From assembly GCA_028873845.1 (NCBI GenBank), contig JAPPNO010000130.1, forward strand, positions 1-56,082: DNA of 56,082 nt, given 5' to 3'. The DNA comes from Gemmatimonadota bacterium. Lineage in GTDB: Bacteria > Gemmatimonadota > Gemmatimonadetes > Longimicrobiales > Gaopeijiaceae. Below, one piece after another: positions 35,976 to 44,107 of this stretch (within the stretch, counting starts at the first letter, position 1; each line of letters opens with the position of its first letter). The notes beneath the pieces are model-generated. The model was not told the origin of the DNA, searched no databases, and saw only the letters and a program-made list of their open reading frames with translations. The position numbers were made by a program, and so were the translations under genes.

Positions 35976-36452
35976 GGGGCAGGTTTATCCGGATGCGCGC
36001 CGCAGCGAACGCGCGACGAGCGGCGGGGGAAGGGTCCTGTTTCGCATGGTTCGTCTCCTTGCGGATGAAGGGGGTGGCCGACGTCTCACTTCACACAGGT
36101 ACTGATACCCCGCCGGATACCCGCTGGTGACAGGGAAAACCCGGACAATGTGGGGGGGAAAACCCGCACCGGCCTGTCGGAAGGCCGGCGGCGGACGAAA
36201 TCAGGACCCGTGGCGGTCCGGCTCCGGGAGTTCGTACTCCAGCAGCGCCGACTGGCCGAACATGTCTACAAGGCGCCTCTGCCACCGGGCGCAAGGCGTC
36301 GCCTTCGGTGTGGGGCTGCGTCGGTGTCGGTTAGTACGACATGGGCATATCCTCATATGAGCAGGTCTGAGGATCGACGTGGCGGTCGGGACGGTCCACG
36401 GCAAGGCTGGCGGCGTTCAGCAAGGGGACAACGGAACCCCGGGAGGACGACG
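35976..36452. other. Intergenic region between barrel and propeller genes
   Basis: No protein gene is convincing except the 20-codon leader ORF on the minus strand (36047-35985) described with the barrel gene. A 10-bp palindrome CTCATATGAG lies at 36352-36361, about 92 bases before the propeller start, and is the only AT-rich spot; it may be part of a promoter. Confidence 0.45.
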
Positions 36453-37259
36453 ATGAGATCGAGGCGATTGCAGGTGCTCGTTTCCGATGACCCGGACCAT
36501 CGTATGCGGAGGGTCGCGGCCGTGATCCGAACGACCATCGCCGCTGCGCTGGCCGTGCTCTTCGGTGGCGCGTGTGGAGACTCTTCGTCCCCGGTCGCGG
36601 AGCCCGCGCACTTCCGGCAGAGCGACTCCGCGTATGTGATCCGCGCGGTCGAGGCCCGCTTCGGTCAGGGAGAGTTGGACGACGGGCAGGAGCGCGAGCA
36701 GATCGTTTTCGGCTCGATTCTCGACGTCGACAGAACTCCGTCGGGTTGGGCGATCGTTGACGGGCTGAACGATCACATCGTGCTCCTGGACAGCGCCTTG
36801 AACCCGTTGCGCATTGTGGGACGGGTCGGCGAGGGCCCGGGCGAATTCCAGTCCCCTTTTCAGTTGTCGATGCTGGGCGACACGATGGCGGTCTTCGACA
36901 TGTCGGCCGGGCGAATTTCCTACCTGGGGCCCGAGGGAGATTTCCTGCGGGTCTCCGAACCCGTCCGCCGCTTCGCCATGACGTTCGCCTTTCATCCGGC
37001 GTCGGGCGTGTTCTTCCCGGTCCTCTCCGAACATCACTACCTGCTTCGCACCACCGGCGACCGCCAGTCGCTGGTCGCTCCGATACCGGCCGACTTTCGG
37101 CGTGAGGTCGTGGACGACGATTGGAGCCGGCTTCGCGACGGGAATGCCAAGACCTTTGACGGCCGTTACCTGGTGCTCGATGGCGGGTGGACGCCGGAAC
37201 TGGTGCTGGCCAGGACGGAACTCGTGGTGCGCCCGGTTGGGGAGGAAGGAAGCGACTGA
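36453..37259 (+). CDS. Short six-bladed beta-propeller lipoprotein
   Basis: Start 36453 (MRSRRLQVLVSDDPDHRM) has GGGAGG six bases upstream; the longer frame back to 36150 has no support. The lipobox is AVLFGGACGD. Motifs: WAIVDGLNDHIVLLDSALNP, VGRVGEGPGEFQSPFQLSML and ISYLGPEGDFLRVSEPV. At 268 residues it is 100-180 shorter than its paralogues here, with one or two blades missing at the C-terminus (ends LVLARTELVVRPVGEE), so it is either a shortened form or truncated. Confidence 0.8.
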   Translation: MRSRRLQVLVSDDPDHRMRRVAAVIRTTIAAALAVLFGGACGDSSSPVAEPAHFRQSDSAYVIRAVEARFGQGELDDGQEREQIVFGSILDVDRTPSGWAIVDGLNDHIVLLDSALNPLRIVGRVGEGPGEFQSPFQLSMLGDTMAVFDMSAGRISYLGPEGDFLRVSEPVRRFAMTFAFHPASGVFFPVLSEHHYLLRTTGDRQSLVAPIPADFRREVVDDDWSRLRDGNAKTFDGRYLVLDGGWTPELVLARTELVVRPVGEEGSD

Positions 37260-37269
37260 CGGGCCCGAG

Positions 37270-37284
37270 CCGGGAGACTCCCGG
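37270..37284. terminator. Small symmetric hairpin between convergent genes
   Basis: CCGGGAGACTCCCGG can pair as a 5-bp CCGGG/CCCGG stem with an AGACT loop, lying between the propeller stop (37259) and the stop of the TonB-like gene (37294). No T tract. A weak bidirectional terminator candidate. Confidence 0.3.
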
Positions 37285-37293
37285 GACGCGACA

Positions 37294-37881
37294 CTACATC
37301 TCCGCTTCGCCCCTCCACCGCTCGAGCCGCTGCTGGAGACGGCGAAGCGCGGGTTGACTCACCCGAAAGCCGGCCTTGACCGCAACCCACGCGCCGGTCG
37401 GCCCCTCTTCACCTTCCGCGGGTGAGAAACTGGACACGGGCGCGAGCGCCAGCATGGCTTCGTCCAGGCCCTGGTGCCCCGAACTCTCCGCAATCCTTGT
37501 CTGCTGCACGACACCCGTCTCGTCGATCAGGAAGTGGGTGACGGCCACGGCTTCGCCGGTGTCATCGGCGCTCTGGCCCCGCACGCTTTTCACCAGGGCC
37601 CGGAACACCTCGTCAACGTTCAGGAGCTCGGGGGTCACCGCAAGGACGGAGGGGTCCGAGTCGACCGGAACGGGATTGACCATCACGACGCACTGCCCTT
37701 CGCTGTAGTTGATTCGCCACGTGGTGCCCGCGTCCTGCGCTATTGCGGTGCAGCCGCCGGGATATCGAGGCCCGGTCAACGTCTCGATTCCCATCCAGGC
37801 CACGAGCGCGGCCGCCAATCCGATTCCCGCGGACAGGACAAGGATGCGACGCGATGGCTTGCGGTTTCGTGAGTTGCGCAT
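37294..37881 (-). CDS. TonB C-terminal-like membrane protein
   Basis: GGGAGGAAAG precedes the ATG at 37881, which is preferred over 38010. One N-terminal membrane helix (RRILVLSAGIGLAAALVAWMG) is followed by a periplasmic part ending in a TonB-type domain: VTHFLIDETGVVQQTRIAES, LDEAMLALAPVSSFSPA and WVAVKAGFRVS. TonB domains transmit energy to outer-membrane receptors, but the proline-rich spanning stretch is absent here, so a sensor or energy-transducer-like role is uncertain. Two Cys residues (YPGGC, EGQC) lie in the periplasmic half. It is divergent from the amidohydrolase gene. Confidence 0.75.
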   Translation of the reverse strand: MRNSRNRKPSRRILVLSAGIGLAAALVAWMGIETLTGPRYPGGCTAIAQDAGTTWRINYSEGQCVVMVNPVPVDSDPSVLAVTPELLNVDEVFRALVKSVRGQSADDTGEAVAVTHFLIDETGVVQQTRIAESSGHQGLDEAMLALAPVSSFSPAEGEEGPTGAWVAVKAGFRVSQPALRRLQQRLERWRGEAEM

Positions 37882-38015
37882 GGCTTTCCTCCCGTGTGTC
37901 TTCGTCTCGTGAGCCGAAGCGCGGTCCTGCGCGTGCTTCCACCCGCTTGCGCCCCGCTTCGGCGCCGGATCAATTGCGCTGTCCACATCGTCCCGAACCC
38001 GAACGCACAATACCG

Positions 38016-39380
38016 ATGACCAACCCGACCAGCAAGCGGTCCACCCTTCTCCTCGCGTCCGCCGCCGCGTTCGTCCTTTCGGCGCTGGCCACCACCCTCA
38101 CCCTCCCGCCCCTCGCCGCCCAGGAGGGCCACCACGCCCACACCGGCATGTACGACGGCCCCACGGTGCTCCGCGCCGCGCGCCTCCTCGATGTCGAGAC
38201 CGGCGTGATGCACACGAACGCGGTCATCGTGGTCGAGGACGGGGTCATCACGGCAGTGAACCCCGATCCCGTCCCCGGCGTCATGCACGACATGGATCTG
38301 GGCGACGTCACCCTCCTGCCCGGCTTCATCGACGCGCACACGCACCTGGCCGGCGAGATCGGCGCGACCTCCTTCACCGACGCGGTCACGCGCACCGAGG
38401 CTTTCGGCGCCATCAACGCGGTGCGCTTCGGCGCAATCACCGTGCGGGCCGGCTTCACCACGGTGCGCGACTTCGGCGGCGACGTGACGGTCGAGCTCGG
38501 CAAGGCGGTCGAGCGGGGCGTCATCGACGCGCCACGGGTGATCCCGTCGCGGTACCCGCTGGGCATCACCGGTGGCCACTGCGACGTGACGGGGTTCGCG
38601 CCGGGGATCCGCGAGGGTGGCCCGGAGGAGGGGGTGGCGGACGGGCCGTGGGAGGTGGTCGAGGCGGTACGCTACCAGATCAAGCACGGGGCGAAGGTGA
38701 TCAAGACCTGCGCGACGGCGGGGGTGCTGTCGATGGAGGGCCCGGTGGGCGCGCAGCAGTACTCGCTGGAGGAGCTCACCGCCATGGTCGAGGAGGCCGC
38801 GCGGCACGGCATCAGGGTCGCCGCGCACGCGCACGGCTCGGAGGGGATCCTGGCGGCGGTGCGGGCCGGGGTCGCCTCGATCGAGCACGGGTCGATCCTA
38901 ACCGACGAGATCATGGACCTCATGATCGAGAAGGGGACGTACCTGGTGCCCACGACCTACCTCGTGGACCGGATCCCCCTCGACGAGCTGCCGGCGCATG
39001 TGCGCGCCAAGGCCGAGGAGATCCTGCCGCACGCGCGGGCCAGCGTGCAGCGCGCCATCGAGCGCGGCGTCCCGATCGCCTTCGGCACCGACGCGGGGGT
39101 GTTCCCGCACGGCGAGAACGCGGGCGAATTCGGGATTTACGTCGGGATGGGGATGAGCGAGCTGGACGCGCTCCGCTCCGCGACGATCCACGCCGCCGAC
39201 CTGCTCGGCACGCCCGACCGGGGGCGCCTGGCGGAGGGGATGCTCGCGGATATCATCGCGGTGCCGGGCAACCCCCTCGAGAACATCGACGTGACGAAGG
39301 ACGTGCAGTTCGTGATGCTGGGCGGCCGCGTGATCAAGCACGTGATGGGCGGGCGCGACATGCACTCGACGGGACACTGA
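38016..39380 (+). CDS. Exported amidohydrolase (imidazolonepropionase/Xaa-Pro dipeptidase-like)
   Basis: This 454-residue protein has a signal peptide (LLLASAAAFVLSALATTLTL...LAAQE). Metal ligands of the amidohydrolase superfamily appear in order: GFIDAHTHLAGEI (HxH), the carboxylated-Lys region KVIKTCATAGVLS, VAAHAHGSEGI, SIEHGSILTDE and FGTDAGVFPHGENAGE (catalytic Asp). It belongs to the exported dinuclear-metal group that hydrolyses dipeptides or cyclic amides, fitting the many peptidases around it. The C-terminus contains GMLADIIAVPGNPLENI. The ATG lacks an obvious ribosome-binding site. Confidence 0.88.
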   Translation: MTNPTSKRSTLLLASAAAFVLSALATTLTLPPLAAQEGHHAHTGMYDGPTVLRAARLLDVETGVMHTNAVIVVEDGVITAVNPDPVPGVMHDMDLGDVTLLPGFIDAHTHLAGEIGATSFTDAVTRTEAFGAINAVRFGAITVRAGFTTVRDFGGDVTVELGKAVERGVIDAPRVIPSRYPLGITGGHCDVTGFAPGIREGGPEEGVADGPWEVVEAVRYQIKHGAKVIKTCATAGVLSMEGPVGAQQYSLEELTAMVEEAARHGIRVAAHAHGSEGILAAVRAGVASIEHGSILTDEIMDLMIEKGTYLVPTTYLVDRIPLDELPAHVRAKAEEILPHARASVQRAIERGVPIAFGTDAGVFPHGENAGEFGIYVGMGMSELDALRSATIHAADLLGTPDRGRLAEGMLADIIAVPGNPLENIDVTKDVQFVMLGGRVIKHVMGGRDMHSTGH

Positions 39381-39420
39381 GCGGGACCATGGGGCGGGCC
39401 CGCGCGGGAACGGTCCGGCC

Positions 39421-40602
39421 GTGGCGGGCGCGGCCCGGGAACCGGCCCCGGTGACGAACGTCTCGCGCGAACAGCTCGCGACCGCGGTCCGGGCCCTTTG
39501 CGCCGACTTCGGCCACGACTACTGGCAGCGCGCCGACGAGGCCCGGACCTACCCGCACGAGTTCGTTGACGCACTGACCGACGCGGGGTATCTCGCGTGC
39601 CTGATCCCGGAGGAGTACGGCGGGATGGGGCTGGGAGTGCGCGAGGCCTGCGTGATCCTCGAGGAGATCAACCGTTCGGGTGGCAACGCGGCCGCCTGCC
39701 ACGCACAGATGTACACGATGGGGACGCTGCTGCGCCACGGCTCCGAGGAGCAGAAGCGGCGCTACCTGCCCGGGATCGCGAGCGGCGAACTGTGCCTGCA
39801 GGCCTTCGCCGTGACCGAACCCGACGCGGGCTCCGACACGACCCGCATCCGCACCTTCGCCGAGCGCCGCGGGGACCGCTACGTGGTGAACGGGCAGAAG
39901 GTCTTCATCTCGCGGGTGCGGCAGTCGGACCTGATGATCCTGCTCGCCCGCACGACCCCGATCGACGAGGTGGAGAAGCGGACCGGGGGGCTTTCGGCGT
40001 TCATCGTGGAAGTACGCGACGCGGGGGACGCGCTGCGGGTCAGCCCCATCGACACGATGATCAACCACGAGAGCTGCGAGGTCTTCCTCGATGGGCTGGA
40101 GGTCCCGGCCGCGAACCGGATCGGCGAGGAGGGGCGGGGATTCCGCTACATCATGGCCGGAATGAACGCCGAGCGGATCCTGCTCGCGTCGGAGTCGATC
40201 GGCGACGGCATGTACTTCATCGACCGGGCATCCGACTATGCCAGCGCCCGCAAGGTCTTCGGCCGCCGCATCGGCGCCAACCAGGGGGTCCAGTTCCCGA
40301 TCGCGGACGCGTACATGGACATCCGCGCGGCGGCGGCGGTGCGCGACGAGGCGGCCCGGGAGTACGACGGCGGCGAGACCCGCGGCGAGGGGCCCAACAT
40401 GGCCAAGTACCTGGCGTCGCGGGCCGCGTGGAAGGCGGCCAATGTGGCCATGGACACCTTCGGAGGATGGGGGATGGCCACGGAGTACGGGATCGAGCGG
40501 AAGTTTCGCGAGGCGCGGCTGTACATGGTGGCGCCGGTGGCGAACAACCTGGTGCTCAGCCATGTGGCGACGCATGTCCTGGGCATGCCGCGGTCGTTTT
40601 GA
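39421..40602 (+). CDS. Acyl-CoA dehydrogenase
   Basis: A GTG at 39421 is used, with a second possible GTG at 39451. The domains follow the ACAD order: helical N-terminus (LIPEEYGGMGLGVREACVIL), FAD-contact LCLQAFAVTEPDAGSDTTRI with YVVNGQKVFISRV, middle beta domain to EVPAANRIGEEGRGFRYIMA, and C-terminal helices with GRRIGANQGVQFPIADAYMD and MDTFGGWGMATEYGIERKFR. It oxidises an acyl-CoA alpha-beta bond with FAD. The neighbouring CitE-like and MaoC-like genes suggest a branched dicarboxyl- or short branched-acyl-CoA substrate. About 120 bp separates it from the next gene. Confidence 0.9.
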   Translation: MAGAAREPAPVTNVSREQLATAVRALCADFGHDYWQRADEARTYPHEFVDALTDAGYLACLIPEEYGGMGLGVREACVILEEINRSGGNAAACHAQMYTMGTLLRHGSEEQKRRYLPGIASGELCLQAFAVTEPDAGSDTTRIRTFAERRGDRYVVNGQKVFISRVRQSDLMILLARTTPIDEVEKRTGGLSAFIVEVRDAGDALRVSPIDTMINHESCEVFLDGLEVPAANRIGEEGRGFRYIMAGMNAERILLASESIGDGMYFIDRASDYASARKVFGRRIGANQGVQFPIADAYMDIRAAAAVRDEAAREYDGGETRGEGPNMAKYLASRAAWKAANVAMDTFGGWGMATEYGIERKFREARLYMVAPVANNLVLSHVATHVLGMPRSF

Positions 40603-40722
40603 GGGGCCCGTGGCGATTCAGCGGGGATTTCGGGTGCGGGTACGCGCGAGGGGGGCGATGCCGATGGCGCGCGGAAGCCCGGGGGGCACCCGGGTTGCGG
40701 ACGGACCCACGAGGGGTGGCCG

Positions 40723-41595
40723 ATGAATCTGCCGACCTTCCGCTCCATCCTCTTCGTCCCGGGGGACCGGCCGGACCGCTATGAAAAGGCGCTGGCCGCT
40801 GACGCCGACGCGGTGTGCATCGACCTCGAGGACGCGGTGGCCGAAGCGCGAAAGGCGGAAGCCCGCGAGGCGGTGATGGGATTTCTGCAGGGGTCGCGTT
40901 CGGGGGACTCGCCGCGGCGTCCCTGCCTTGTGGTGCGCATCAACGATCCGGCTACGGACGCGGGCTGCTACGACCTGCGGGCGATCGCCGATGGGCCGCA
41001 GCCCGATGCGGTGATGGTGCCGATGGTTCGCAGGGCGGTCGAGGTCGCGGCAGCCCTCGAGAAAACGGGGATCAGGCTCCCCGTGCTTCCCCTCATCGAG
41101 ACGGCGGGCGGACTCGACAATGCCGTCGGGATCGGGGCGGTCACCGGTGTTGAAGGGCTGGTTTTCGGGGGATTCGACCTCGCGCTCGAGTTGGGAGCGG
41201 ATCCCGTGTGGGAGCCGTTGCTGTATGCGCGCTCCCGGGTGGTGCACGCAGCGGCGATGAACCGGGTTCCGGCGTACGACATGCCGTCGCGCGACTTCCG
41301 TGAGATGTCGGTGTTGCGTGAAGAGGCGCGGCGGACGCGGTCGCTGGGCTTTGCCGGGAAGACCGCGATCCATCCCGCGCAGATTCCGGTGATTCACGAG
41401 GTGTATGCGCCGTCGCGCGAAGAGGTGGAGCGGGCCCTTGCGATCGTGGAGGCCGACCGGGGGGCGGAGGGAGGTGCGGTGGGGGTGGCGGGGCGCATGG
41501 TGGACCGTCCCGTGGTCGAGGCCGCGCGGCGGGTTCTTGAACGGGCGGGAAAGGCGGGGCGCGTGGACGGGGAGCCGGATGGGGCCGGGGGATGA
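40723..41595 (+). CDS. CitE-like CoA-ester lyase (HpcH/HpaI family)
   Basis: GAGGGG stands upstream of the ATG. The protein has the CitE pattern: FRSILFVPGDRPDRYEKAL, DAVCIDLEDAVAEARK (Mg-binding Asp/Glu), PVLPLIETAGGLDNAVGIG (second acidic ligand), VFGGFDLALELG and SLGFAGKTAIHPAQIPVIHE. Stand-alone CitE proteins cleave malyl-CoA or citramalyl-CoA. It overlaps the hydratase-like gene by ATGA, so the two act together; citramalyl-CoA cleavage to acetyl-CoA and pyruvate is the best inference. Could also be a malyl-CoA lyase or thioesterase. Confidence 0.87.
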   Translation: MNLPTFRSILFVPGDRPDRYEKALAADADAVCIDLEDAVAEARKAEAREAVMGFLQGSRSGDSPRRPCLVVRINDPATDAGCYDLRAIADGPQPDAVMVPMVRRAVEVAAALEKTGIRLPVLPLIETAGGLDNAVGIGAVTGVEGLVFGGFDLALELGADPVWEPLLYARSRVVHAAAMNRVPAYDMPSRDFREMSVLREEARRTRSLGFAGKTAIHPAQIPVIHEVYAPSREEVERALAIVEADRGAEGGAVGVAGRMVDRPVVEAARRVLERAGKAGRVDGEPDGAGG

Positions 41596-42500
41596 CGGGC
41601 GGAACGCCGGAGGGCGGGGTGCGGGTACGCGCCGAGGTTCTGTCGCGGGGACCGGCCGGTATCATGCAGGCGCTGCTGGGCCGGGATCCCGACGGTCTGC
41701 GTGAGGGCGATCCGCTGCCGCTCGGGTGGCACTGGTTCCACTTCAAACAACCCATCCGCGCTTCGAGTCTCGGGGCCGATGGCCATGAACGTCGCGGTGA
41801 CTTCCTGCCGGAGGTGGATCTGCCGCGGCGGATGTGGGCGGGCGGGACGCTGCGGTGGCGGGGGCCATTGGTGATCGGGGAGCCGGCCGAGCTGCGGTCG
41901 CGCGTGACGGGGGTCGAGGAGAAGCGGGGGAAGAGTGGGCGGCTCGTGTTCGTGACGGTGGGACAGACGGTGCTGCAGGGTGGGCGCGTGTGCGTCGAGG
42001 AGGAGCAGGAGATCGTGTACCGTGAAGCCGGCCGGGCTCGTCCGGCTCCGGCGACCGCGGTGCAACCGGTTGGCGAGGCGCGCTCGCCGTCGTCCGCCCC
42101 GGCCCGGGATATCGCGTGGAGCGAGGCCTTCCTCCCGACTGCGGTCACGCTCTTCCGGTTCTCGGCGCTCACGGACAACGCCCACCGCATCCACTACGAC
42201 CACCCCTACGCAACGGATGTGGAAGGCTATCCCGGCCTCCTGGTGCACGGTCCGCTCACGGCGCTGCTGCTTCTCGACGCGGCCGGGCGGCACGGTACCG
42301 AGGCGGTCACCCGGTTTCGGTATCGGGCCCTGGCGCCGCTCTTTGTGGACCGGCGGATTGCGCTGGTGGGGCGGCGTGGTTCGTCGCGATCGGACGAGAG
42401 CCGTTCCCCGGCCGGCGGGTCATTTGCCACCGAGCGCGTCGTCGAGGCCCTCGGACCGGACGGGAAGGTTGCCATGCGGGGGTGGGTGGTCCGCGGGTAG
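41592..42500 (+). CDS. MaoC-type double-hotdog hydratase (itaconyl/mesaconyl-CoA hydratase-like)
   Basis: The 302-residue double-hotdog has an N-terminal FAS1-like dehydratase half (PLPLGWHWFHFKQPIRAS, WAGGTLRWRGPLVIGEPAEL) and a C-terminal MaoC half with the catalytic RFSALTDNAHRIHYDHPYAT and YPGLLVHGPLTALLLLD. This architecture is that of mesaconyl-C4-CoA/itaconyl-CoA hydratases, which hydrate the double bond to citramalyl-CoA, the substrate of CitE-type lyases encoded immediately upstream. The linker (about 135-165) is Ala/Pro-rich. The assignment rests on architecture and partner, not on measured specificity. Confidence 0.8.
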   Translation: MTGGTPEGGVRVRAEVLSRGPAGIMQALLGRDPDGLREGDPLPLGWHWFHFKQPIRASSLGADGHERRGDFLPEVDLPRRMWAGGTLRWRGPLVIGEPAELRSRVTGVEEKRGKSGRLVFVTVGQTVLQGGRVCVEEEQEIVYREAGRARPAPATAVQPVGEARSPSSAPARDIAWSEAFLPTAVTLFRFSALTDNAHRIHYDHPYATDVEGYPGLLVHGPLTALLLLDAAGRHGTEAVTRFRYRALAPLFVDRRIALVGRRGSSRSDESRSPAGGSFATERVVEALGPDGKVAMRGWVVRG

Positions 42501-42713
42501 CGAGCGCACCCGTGGGTGAGCGCCGCAGGGGGCGCCGCGTCGCTTCGATGCCGGTGGTGCCGGTGTGCATGTCCCGACCGCGTGGCGTTCGCGGTGTTGA
42601 TTTTTCACCACCCTTGTGTTACGCATTCCATTCGTCCCTCCGTCCGCGTCGTGAGGACTGGACGAGAACACACCCCGATGCACCGCGATCCGCCTCCGGG
42701 AGGGCTCATCGTC

Positions 42714-44072
42714 ATGACCACACCGACCGTCTGGAACTCATCGCCGACGCCGCATTCCCGCCGTTCAGCCGCCGACCTCAACCGTCGGGGGTGGCTCGGA
42801 GCCTCGCGCCCGCCCCCGTTCGCCCGCGGCTACGTTCTCGCGGCCGCGTCACTGTCCCTCGCCTGCGGGCCCATCGCGGACTCGCGGGACGGCGCCGGAC
42901 CCGTCGTCGAGACCGAGACCATAGGCGACACGACCGTGGTCAGGACGGTGAGCGGAAGCGTCTGGGACGGAGATGCCACACTCGTGCCGGAAACCTCGGT
43001 CGGCGAGCTGGACGGGCCGGAGGAGTACATATTCGGTTCGATAGGCGCGATCGCCGTGGACGATGACCACAATGTGTACGTGCTGGATGGACAGGCCCGG
43101 CACGTTCGCGTCTACGATGCGGGCGGCACCTGGCTCAGGACGCTGGGGAGGGGAGGCGAGGGGCCGGGTGAGTTCGACGTGCCCATCGGAATTGCGGTTT
43201 CCGGCGGCCGTGTCCTGGTGAGGGATCCGGCGAACGCGCGGGTGCAGCTTTTTCACCTGGAGACGTGGGAAGCCGAGGAGTGGCGGTACGGACCGAGCAA
43301 CATCTTCATGAATACCCCGCTGTATCTGGATGACCGGGGCCGAATCTACGTGGACATCTCCACCAATGAAGAGATTCGCTTCATCGTCATGGGCTCCGAC
43401 GGCTCGCATCTCGATACCATCCCGGCCCCTGAGACCCCCGGCGACTTCGACGGCGGCAAATGCTCGATGAACGTCAGGGGCGAAAGCGGGGACTACTGGG
43501 TCTCCGTGGGCGCAACCGTTCCGTTCTGCCCGGAGTGGGACTGGACGGTCCACCCCAACGGCCACTTCCTGTCGGGGCTGTCCACGGCATACCGAATCGA
43601 CCTCGCCCGGGACGAGGGCGTGCTGCGCATCGAGAGGAACCACACACCGGTTGTGGTGTCGGACGATGAACGCGACCGCCATGAGCAGAGGATTCTCGAC
43701 AGGATGCGCCGGGTCGATGCGGGATGGGACTGGGACGGTCCCCCCATTCCGGATCACAAACCGCCCTTCAGGGGCCTTCGCGCCGGGAGCGACGGCCGGG
43801 TCTGGGTGAGGCTCTGGACCGAGGCGCGGCAGGTTCCGAACGAGCAGCACGACCCGGCCAACCCCGAGTCCGCTCCATTCACCTGGGTCGAGCCGATCCG
43901 CTACGATGTGTTCGAAGCCGACGGAACCTACCTCGGGGCCGTGGTCCCGCCCGAAGGATTCAGCCTTTCTGCTCCTCCCGTGTTCGGCCGTTCCTTCGTC
44001 TGGGCGGTGGAGCGGGACGAGCTGGATGTGGAGCGGGTCGTCCGCTACAGGATCGCGTTGCCCGCCTCCTGA
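42714..44072 (+). CDS. Six-bladed beta-propeller lipoprotein
   Basis: The ATG at 42714 (MTTPTVWNSS) follows GGGAGGG; another in-frame ATG at 42678 is possible. The lipobox is VLAAASLSLACGP, preceded by a long basic leader (RRSAADLNRRGWLGASRP). The propeller shows ETETIGDTTVVRTVSGSVW, GSIGAIAVDDDHNVYVLDGQ, TLGRGGEGPGEFDVPI and DWDGPPIPDHKPPFRGLRAG, ending ERVVRYRIALPAS. It is the closest relative in the window of the 18493-19758 protein, about 24 kb away on the other strand, so one copy was relocated. Ligand unknown. Convergent with the CoA-ligase gene. Confidence 0.84.
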   Translation: MTTPTVWNSSPTPHSRRSAADLNRRGWLGASRPPPFARGYVLAAASLSLACGPIADSRDGAGPVVETETIGDTTVVRTVSGSVWDGDATLVPETSVGELDGPEEYIFGSIGAIAVDDDHNVYVLDGQARHVRVYDAGGTWLRTLGRGGEGPGEFDVPIGIAVSGGRVLVRDPANARVQLFHLETWEAEEWRYGPSNIFMNTPLYLDDRGRIYVDISTNEEIRFIVMGSDGSHLDTIPAPETPGDFDGGKCSMNVRGESGDYWVSVGATVPFCPEWDWTVHPNGHFLSGLSTAYRIDLARDEGVLRIERNHTPVVVSDDERDRHEQRILDRMRRVDAGWDWDGPPIPDHKPPFRGLRAGSDGRVWVRLWTEARQVPNEQHDPANPESAPFTWVEPIRYDVFEADGTYLGAVVPPEGFSLSAPPVFGRSFVWAVERDELDVERVVRYRIALPAS

Positions 44073-44107
44073 AGAGCCGGGGCCGCCAGCCGATCAACCA
44101 GACTCGG

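Noticed and set aside
36150..36452. N-terminal extension of the short propeller
   Set aside because: Arg-rich sequence without a ribosome site; the 36453 start has GGGAGG and a lipobox follows.
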